Shown one piece after another: positions 57,967-64,000 of a DNA stretch of 64,000 nucleotides. Numbering within the stretch: position 1 is the stretch's first letter; each line of letters opens with the position of its first letter. The stretch lies in assembly GCA_963787195.1 (NCBI GenBank), contig CAWBCI010000079.1, positions 62,001 through 126,000 of the forward strand, in the 5' to 3' direction. Below the pieces are notes generated by a model that saw nothing but the letters and a program-made list of their open reading frames with translations, did not search any database and had not been told where the DNA came from. The translations under genes were made by a program, and so were the position numbers. The DNA is from CAWBCI01 sp963787195 (lineage in GTDB: Bacteria; Bacteroidota; Bacteroidia; Bacteroidales; JAGOPY01).

Positions 57967-60120
57967 TTAGATTTGTTCATGAATTTGACTCCTTTTAATT
58001 TTTGTCGAAACTTTTGTCTTTTTAGAAATAAGATATTTAAATAGAAAATATCCTCCAACTGATATGCCTGTGATAAAGAGTAAAAATGCCCAGGCAAAAA
58101 CCGAAAACATTCCATTTTTTGTGTATGCATTATCCCAATTCAGAAAATAGTCGTAGGTCAGATTTAACCAATCCGGCATAGAAGCCGATATAATTAGTCT
58201 GATGAGCGAAAGGAAAGCTGCAATTATGGCTGCATATTTAATAATTTCAGCAATGAAGGCATTTCTCGGAAAGATTACCTTGATGGAAAGTGGTATTTCA
58301 AGCTTTTGACCACTGCTTGTAAGAACTTGAATTGTAGTATCATATTTAATACCTTTTTGTATTAATCTCGAATCAATTGTAATAGTCAATTGATCGCCCC
58401 TATCACTTTCGATTATATTATTAAATGTGACAGTATCAGAAGATAAGGTAACTCCATCGAGTACATTGGAAAATGAAACTTCTCCTTCTGTATATCCTCT
58501 TGTAATATTTTCGAACAACAAACTTTCTACAATTACAGAACCACTCTGGATTTTGGGAAATGATACAGATGATTTATTGACTACAATGTCAGGATAAATA
58601 AGTTTGCTGTCAAGAAGGTGTAAAAATGTTTCTAAACCAACATTTTCGTTTCCTTCAACCTGCTTTTTAATTTTATTCCATTTTTCTATAATTCGATCTC
58701 TTCCAATAGTTTTCAACCAAACAAGGATCATTGAATTGAATAATTCTTTTTTCCCTTCTTTCCAGTTTTCAATATTTTTATTAATTTCCTTACATAGATC
58801 TTCTGTAGTATTTACCATGTATTTGCCGGCAAAAAGGTATGGTAATTTTGGGTTGAAGGTATATAAAAATTCAAGGTATGCTAAATCAACATTTGCAGCA
58901 GAGTCTCTTATTTTTACAAATTTCTGATAATTATCTTTTTGAGTTTCTTTTAGCCAAATTTCGATCGTTCCTTGCTTATATTGTTCTTTACCTAATTTAA
59001 ATGTATTATAATTTTGGAGAAAAAAGGAGCAAAGTTCAGCAAGTGAAAGAGTGAGGTTTTTTGAAAATCTATAAGGTAATTTCGGATTAAGCCTATAAAC
59101 TATTTGGAGGTACCTTAAATATTCATTTTTTTGTGTCTTTGTAATCTCGATAAATTGTTTTGCTTTGACGGGACTGAAATAATCAATTGAATTTACTATT
59201 AAGCCATCCTTTATATACTGACGAGCATCCGCTTCATTATTGAATAGGATTTCACCTATATCTTCAATGCTGTATGCTAGCTTGTTTTCGATTATTTCCC
59301 TTCCTCTTCTCTTCGTTTCTTCGTCTTTCAGCTCTTGGATTTTGAATGCTTCCTCTGTCATCCATGAAACAGAAAGAAGTTGATCTTTTAACTGTTGGCC
59401 TGAGGGATTCCCATAAGCTACATATTCTTTTGAATCAAGTGTTTTTTTTATTATACTAGCAATTTCTTCATCATTTAAATCTATTTTTAAACCCTCTTCA
59501 AAAATATTTTCTATTTCACTGGGATCTGCTATTCCATCCTTAAGCATCATATTGAAAAGAGCTTCCAACTTACCTTCCCCGATCTTCATCCTCTTTTCCT
59601 TCAATTTTAAATAATAATCGTTAATAAGTTGATTTGATGATAATTGTCTAATTGCATACTCTAATTTTTTTAGACAATTGGAAAGATTGTTTTTACCATA
59701 TTTATCTTCAATTGAATTTCTGATTTGAACACTGCCTGATTCCCACAAATTCTTCTTTTCTTTCCAGAATATTTCAATGATTGCGAAATTGTTTTTTGCA
59801 ATTTCCGGGTTTATTGAAATTATTTGATGGTAGTCAAGATAAAGAACTTCAAATAGATTATCGGACTCAATGATTTTCCAATCTCCATCAGAGTCTCCGA
59901 AATTCGGAGGAAGAGATTTTAATCCTTTATCTTTTGTAACCTGAGATATTCTATCTTTTCTGGAAATTGCTTTTAAATCCCTATGTGTTTCTATATTATC
60001 AGCTTTAATATCTTGCGAAATCTCGTCAGTGGATATCCCTTTAATTTTCCCATTAGGTTCGGGGGAATTCGTGGATTTTCCACTAATTTTACCCTTATCT
60101 GTATTGAAATCATCAGTCAT
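57967..60120 (-). CDS. Two-helix membrane protein with Ig-like and repeat domains, Hsp70-linked
   Basis: The 717-residue protein starts with about 80 polar residues. At about 80-170 it has a helical section (IEIFWKEKKNLWESGSVQIR). At about 320-470 it has two to three copies of a ~65-residue motif with NPKLPYxF plus W-K-G and IxxWL (YRLNPKLPYRFSKNLTLSL, YTFNPKLPYLFAGKYMVNT). Then comes an Ig-like beta domain (about 490-600, SVSFPKIQSGSVIVESL) and two membrane helices (about 608-635 and 672-697). The repeat plus Ig arrangement is seen beside serine/threonine kinases and chaperones in other bacteria. It starts 7 bp after the Hsp70 gene stop. Confidence 0.65.
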   Translation of the reverse strand: MTDDFNTDKGKISGKSTNSPEPNGKIKGISTDEISQDIKADNIETHRDLKAISRKDRISQVTKDKGLKSLPPNFGDSDGDWKIIESDNLFEVLYLDYHQIISINPEIAKNNFAIIEIFWKEKKNLWESGSVQIRNSIEDKYGKNNLSNCLKKLEYAIRQLSSNQLINDYYLKLKEKRMKIGEGKLEALFNMMLKDGIADPSEIENIFEEGLKIDLNDEEIASIIKKTLDSKEYVAYGNPSGQQLKDQLLSVSWMTEEAFKIQELKDEETKRRGREIIENKLAYSIEDIGEILFNNEADARQYIKDGLIVNSIDYFSPVKAKQFIEITKTQKNEYLRYLQIVYRLNPKLPYRFSKNLTLSLAELCSFFLQNYNTFKLGKEQYKQGTIEIWLKETQKDNYQKFVKIRDSAANVDLAYLEFLYTFNPKLPYLFAGKYMVNTTEDLCKEINKNIENWKEGKKELFNSMILVWLKTIGRDRIIEKWNKIKKQVEGNENVGLETFLHLLDSKLIYPDIVVNKSSVSFPKIQSGSVIVESLLFENITRGYTEGEVSFSNVLDGVTLSSDTVTFNNIIESDRGDQLTITIDSRLIQKGIKYDTTIQVLTSSGQKLEIPLSIKVIFPRNAFIAEIIKYAAIIAAFLSLIRLIISASMPDWLNLTYDYFLNWDNAYTKNGMFSVFAWAFLLFITGISVGGYFLFKYLISKKTKVSTKIKRSQIHEQI

Positions 60121-60127
60121 AACTTGA

Positions 60128-61678
60128 TTATGATATGATTGTTATACTTTGAATTTTATCTCTAAGATATTCGGGGCAGTTGGCACTGCCATTAATTCTG
60201 GTTTCTTTAATTCCCTGCGGTTGATAATCTGCAAGTACTTTCAAGATGCCATCTTCATTTACTTCTAACAATATTGTTGCATTGTCACCTGTATTTTCAA
60301 GTTCCAGTTTACCCCTGAATACACATTCGAAGGGTTCCTTTGACTCTCCTTCAAAGACTTCTAAAATAGCATACGGATCAGTTCTGTACCGCTTTCTTGC
60401 TTTTGCCGGCAATGATGTGTTTTTAAAAATCAAATGATCAATAAATTCTTTCTGTTCATTATTAACTAGTTTTATGCCAATACTTTTAGGAGCAACATCT
60501 ACAATTCTTCCTTTACTTTGACCATAAATTGCGGCTCCAATGGCAATTGAAGTGTCGTAACTGAATCCATCCCGATGTTTTTTAATTTTTTTACCGGATA
60601 AATCTTCAAGCATTTCAGGAACCATAGGCATTCTGCTTGAACCTCCTGCCAGTACAATCTCATCAATATCTTCCCATGATAATTTTGATTTTTCCAATAC
60701 CATATTACATCTTGAGGAACATGCTGAAAGAAGATTAGAACATTTTTGATTAAAATAGAATTTTTCATCAGTATCTTGGCTCATGGCGGAGCCAAGATCT
60801 AAAATACTTGAATTATTTTCAGAAGATCTAAATAGTTTAATTTCAACATCTGATCCATTTGCAGAAATAAATGCTGTAGTTTCATCATTATCTGATAAAT
60901 CCTTTTTTAACTGAATAGCTTGTTGATGTAAATCCCAATACCTTTCGTCAGGTATCTCAGTGTTGGTTAAGTCCTTAAATTTTTGTTTTAAGTAATCAAC
61001 TACAACTTCATCCCAATCCTTACCGCCAAGTTGAGTGTTTCCATCTGTTGCAATAACCAAAAAATCGCCATTGATAATTTCTAAAATTGTAACATCAAAA
61101 GTGCCTCCACCAAGATCAAACACCATTATCTTTTTATTTTCATTTAATGATATTCCATAAGTTAAAGAGGCAGCGGTTGGTTCGCTTATTAATCCGATTA
61201 CGTTTAATCCGGCAAGGTCTCCTGCACATTTTGTAGCTTGTCTTTCTTCATCACCAAAATAGGCAGGTACGGTAATAATAGCGTCAACAATAAAATCCTT
61301 TTCTTTGATAGTTTCTTCAATCAATTTATGTTTTCTGAAGTACTGCCAGGTATCTCTTTTCAACTTTCTTAATAAGATGGATGACAATCCAATTGCCCCG
61401 TATTTCAATCCATCAACTTCATATGATGCCTTACTGGGACTGCCTAGAGTATCTTCAACGGGCTTACCCATATCTCTTTTAAAGTATTCAAATATTGGTG
61501 AAAATACGGTTGTTTTTTTCTTGTTAGCTTCTTCACCAACATAAGCATTTTTACCATCATACCATATAACTGAAGGCGTGTTTTCAATACCTCTGTTATC
61601 AGGAATAACTTTGGGAATTCCCTCACTAATATATGCTACACAACAAAATGTGGTTCCTAAATCAATTCCAATATGCAT
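60128..61678 (-). CDS. Hsp70-family protein without lid (DnaK-like)
   Basis: The 516-residue protein has the Hsp70 ATPase marks: phosphate-1 IGIDLGTT (residues 3-10), FITVPA-type ITVPAYFGDEERQATK (135-150), phosphate-2 VFDLGGGTFDV (186-196), and adenosine loop IVLAGGSSRMP (341-351). A short substrate-binding beta part follows (residues about 395-500: RYRTDPYAILEVFEG), but the helical lid of DnaK (about 100 residues) is missing. It is therefore not the housekeeping DnaK, and no dnaJ or grpE is nearby. The next genes overlap or follow within 8 bp. Confidence 0.9.
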   Translation of the reverse strand: MHIGIDLGTTFCCVAYISEGIPKVIPDNRGIENTPSVIWYDGKNAYVGEEANKKKTTVFSPIFEYFKRDMGKPVEDTLGSPSKASYEVDGLKYGAIGLSSILLRKLKRDTWQYFRKHKLIEETIKEKDFIVDAIITVPAYFGDEERQATKCAGDLAGLNVIGLISEPTAASLTYGISLNENKKIMVFDLGGGTFDVTILEIINGDFLVIATDGNTQLGGKDWDEVVVDYLKQKFKDLTNTEIPDERYWDLHQQAIQLKKDLSDNDETTAFISANGSDVEIKLFRSSENNSSILDLGSAMSQDTDEKFYFNQKCSNLLSACSSRCNMVLEKSKLSWEDIDEIVLAGGSSRMPMVPEMLEDLSGKKIKKHRDGFSYDTSIAIGAAIYGQSKGRIVDVAPKSIGIKLVNNEQKEFIDHLIFKNTSLPAKARKRYRTDPYAILEVFEGESKEPFECVFRGKLELENTGDNATILLEVNEDGILKVLADYQPQGIKETRINGSANCPEYLRDKIQSITIIS

Positions 61679-61684
61679 AAAATA

Positions 61685-64000
61685 TTAAATTAGTTTCATT
61701 AACTTCTTAACCTCCTGAATAAAAATCGGCTCTATTCTTCTTTTATCAACCTCCCGGGTTTGCATCATTTTAAGTTCATTTAAAATATGACTCTTTAAGT
61801 CTGCTTTTTTATTATCATCAAGATTTATTTCGTTACCCTGCTTTAACAATCCAAGAGATAATGATGCTTGATTTAATAATTTAATAAATAGTTCCAATTC
61901 ACCTAAAGTTGTGTTTTTCACTTTAGTTTTGTAGCCTTCAAAAAGACTGTTGTCTTTAATAGGCTCATGACTTTCGATAAAGTTCCCGTCTAAGAGTTCA
62001 ATTTTTTCACCGCAGATTAATTCTAATTGGTTGCTTATATTACTTTTACCCGTAGAGCTAGTGGCTGTGATAATATCAAGGTTTAAATCTATGATGTTTC
62101 CATCTTTTTGTTGATTATTATTTACCGTTTTTACATTGGAAGAAGCAAGATTTCTTTCATTTATTTCGGAAACTATGATTCCTCCACAGGCTTCACTTTT
62201 AGGTTCAGTTGATGAAAACTGAAGTATGTTAGTATGGGGGTTTATGCCATGAAGTTTAAGTGAGTAAAAGAATATAGTGTTGAGGAATTTAACACAAGTA
62301 CTATTTGCAGTAAATTGACCATAATCAAGCCAGCTGATAAATTTCGCACCATTTCCACCCCAATAAAGATTAATACCCCTTTCCTCAATTTTAGCTTTAA
62401 GCTCAGCACCGTCAGGTTTCTCAAATTGAGATTTGCACAGAATCCCTGTATAATAAGCTATTGCGCCGAATTCAAGTAGAATTGTTCTACGAAGTAGTTG
62501 AAAGCTTGGTTGAGCAATATTCTTCACTAAATTGTTATAAACTTTTTTTTCTTCAGATTTTAATATTAAATTTAAAATTGCAGCAAAAGAAGATTCACTA
62601 TCCTTTTTTTCTTTAAGTGCATCCACTCCATTAGTGGAAAATAGAAGATTATAAACATCACTGGAGTTTCTTATAAAACCACTGATTTCTTTTCCGGCTA
62701 GTAGAACAGAGGTGTCATATAAGGCTTTTTGATGGCCACCACACCATATACTTATGTCAGTAGTACCGCCTCCTACATCTAGGCATATTGCACCATCGGC
62801 GAGTGTAGCAGGTTTTACTTTTTTATCTTTGAAGGAGCTAAATTTGTCCGGATTAGCGAAAAAATAGCCTGCAGCAATTCCTTCTGTCAATAAATAGGGA
62901 CCGATAATTTGTGGTTTATTTTTGTTAAAATCGGAAGTCTTTCCATCAATATACTCATCTATAATCCTATTTTCGCTCAATAACAATTTTTCAAGAGCCA
63001 TTTCCCAATATTTCCCAAAGCGCGTCCTGTCATGATCTGAAAATGCTTTAGGAAAAGTGCAGTTGATTATGACTTCCCTGCAACTTTTTCTTGATATTTC
63101 TAATAGTATCAGAAAGAGCAAGCTTTCAATAAACCAATCAGTATTATTAATATTACTCTTTCTTTTTCCTTGAATATCATCCACCTCATCTAATTCCCAT
63201 TTTAAATTTGTATAAACATTCTGGGGAATAATATAATCATCTTCGCTCTTAGTAAAGAAAATGAAATAATCTAATAATAAGGAAGGACTATCCTGGCAGC
63301 CACTCCTGTTTAAAAGTGCAGTGGGTATTGGTAGTGGGTGATTTCGAGTGGGGATGAATGAGTTGTTCAATATTTCTTTCCTGTAATCTGCATTACTTAA
63401 GGTTATTTGCCTCAGATATTTTGGGAATTTATAAGACCACCTTTTTCCTTCTGAATTATCCGGCAAAAAATAAACATTCGTATTAGAAGTGCCGAAATCA
63501 ATCCCAATTTCCACAGAATGCCATATTTTTTCTTCATTTTCTACAGTATCATCCTCCTTTTCCTTCAAATATTTATTTAATAATATTAATCCTGAAGGAA
63601 TACCTTTATCATCTGATACCTCAATTGCTTCAGGAAAAGCTTTATCGCCGCTAATTTCTATAATATTAACTTTTTGATTTACTTTATTAATTTCAACACT
63701 ATATTTTCTTTGCTGTTTAGTAAATTCCAATTCTGCATTTATTGGTACAACTGAAAACTGGTCAACATGACTTTGAAACAGATAGTATCTTCTCCAATTT
63801 TCCAAATAATCTGGGAATAATTCTATAACTGGAACTTCTGTTTCAATTATTGTTCCCTCACCATTTTTAGGTTCTTTCTTACGATATGATTTTTTTACTG
63901 AAATCGGATCCCCATTCTTAACAGGTAATTTGAAATGAAAAGTAATTTTATTGCCATCTACTTCAAATCGAGGGTTTAGATTATCCTTAATATTTTCAGG
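61685..64000 (-). CDS. Large actin/Hsp70-fold ATPase-like protein, N-terminus outside the window
   Basis: The frame is open to the window edge; a TTG at 63805 is internal, not a start. About 770 residues are visible. Phosphate-1 is IGIDFGTSNTNVYF (about 63480-63520) and phosphate-2 is CLDVGGGTTDISIW (about 62745-62790), both of the actin/Hsp70 superfamily, and an IYWGGNGAKF stretch replaces the adenosine-loop GG-x. A 200-residue insert lies between them. The visible N-terminal part is a beta-rich section (FEVDGNKITFHFKLPVKNG). The stop is 6 bp before the Hsp70 gene start, so the genes are coupled. Confidence 0.8.
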   Translation of the reverse strand, partial: PENIKDNLNPRFEVDGNKITFHFKLPVKNGDPISVKKSYRKKEPKNGEGTIIETEVPVIELFPDYLENWRRYYLFQSHVDQFSVVPINAELEFTKQQRKYSVEINKVNQKVNIIEISGDKAFPEAIEVSDDKGIPSGLILLNKYLKEKEDDTVENEEKIWHSVEIGIDFGTSNTNVYFLPDNSEGKRWSYKFPKYLRQITLSNADYRKEILNNSFIPTRNHPLPIPTALLNRSGCQDSPSLLLDYFIFFTKSEDDYIIPQNVYTNLKWELDEVDDIQGKRKSNINNTDWFIESLLFLILLEISRKSCREVIINCTFPKAFSDHDRTRFGKYWEMALEKLLLSENRIIDEYIDGKTSDFNKNKPQIIGPYLLTEGIAAGYFFANPDKFSSFKDKKVKPATLADGAICLDVGGGTTDISIWCGGHQKALYDTSVLLAGKEISGFIRNSSDVYNLLFSTNGVDALKEKKDSESSFAAILNLILKSEEKKVYNNLVKNIAQPSFQLLRRTILLEFGAIAYYTGILCKSQFEKPDGAELKAKIEERGINLYWGGNGAKFISWLDYGQFTANSTCVKFLNTIFFYSLKLHGINPHTNILQFSSTEPKSEACGGIIVSEINERNLASSNVKTVNNNQQKDGNIIDLNLDIITATSSTGKSNISNQLELICGEKIELLDGNFIESHEPIKDNSLFEGYKTKVKNTTLGELELFIKLLNQASLSLGLLKQGNEINLDDNKKADLKSHILNELKMMQTREVDKRRIEPIFIQEVKKLMKLI

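Noticed and set aside
61685..63805. Treating 63805 (TTG) as the real start of the large ATPase
   Set aside because: The frame continues upstream with protein-like sequence to the window edge, so the start is outside the window.

Overview
The window comes from a Bacteroidota chromosome, probably a Bacteroidales-like lineage. The evidence is a set of T9SS-type C-terminal sorting domains, gliding-type ABC transporter genes (gldA/gldF/gldG), a Porin_10-like outer-membrane protein, a TonB-dependent receptor with a CarboxypepD_reg-like start, and Bacteroidota-type promoters (TTTG, 19-21 bp, TAnnTTTG) in front of the rRNA operon. I cannot place it below phylum/order level without a 16S search.

Layout. 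1-0.8 kb: 5' part of a porin-like gene. 0.9-6.5 kb: a complete rRNA operon on the minus strand (16S, tRNA-Ile, tRNA-Ala, a decayed tRNA-Ala-like copy, 23S, 5S) with two tandem promoters. 6.8-8.6 kb: exosortase operon. 9.0-14.0 kb: pyrB/pyrI, a cyclic-2,3-diphosphoglycerate-synthetase-like GTPase, argS. 14.1-18.3 kb: gldA-gldF-gldG-DUF4340 operon. 18.6-23.4 kb: secreted thioredoxin, smpB, HMG-CoA lyase, and a frameshifted TonB receptor behind a TPP riboswitch. 23.4-25.9 kb: palindrome-rich intergenic DNA, a DUF434 gene, aroQ. 25.9-27.4 kb: a T9SS cargo protein. 27.9-32.9 kb: AmmeMemoRadiSam genes around a membrane spermidine-synthase-like protein; both AmmeMemoRadiSam proteins carry export signals. 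32.9-38.1 kb: an operon of phosphotransferase-RapZ fusion (frameshifted), a 43-residue Cys-rich protein, a sugar nucleotidyltransferase and an AddB-like nuclease. 38.2-55.4 kb: rubrerythrin-like protein and a long run of secreted/cell-surface proteins (sialidase-like propeller, anchor-J proteins, a gluzincin-like protease, FISUMP, PEGA and LPP20-like proteins). 55.4-57.1 kb: a small region with a duplicated 75-aa gene and a gene fragment. 57.2-64 kb: an AT-rich minus-strand operon with two actin/Hsp70-fold ATPases and two membrane proteins, continuing beyond the window.

How the parts fit. Much of the window concerns the cell envelope: T9SS cargo, gliding-type ABC transporter, outer-membrane receptors, surface repeats and the exosortase. 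The parts most worth a second look are the Hsp70-type operon, the apparently exported AmmeMemoRadiSam set, and a recurring pattern in which short-word low-complexity arrays start at or just after stop codons of unrelated genes. Two genes are broken by single-base shifts, which may be real decay or consensus errors. No transposase, integrase, CRISPR array or phage gene was seen.
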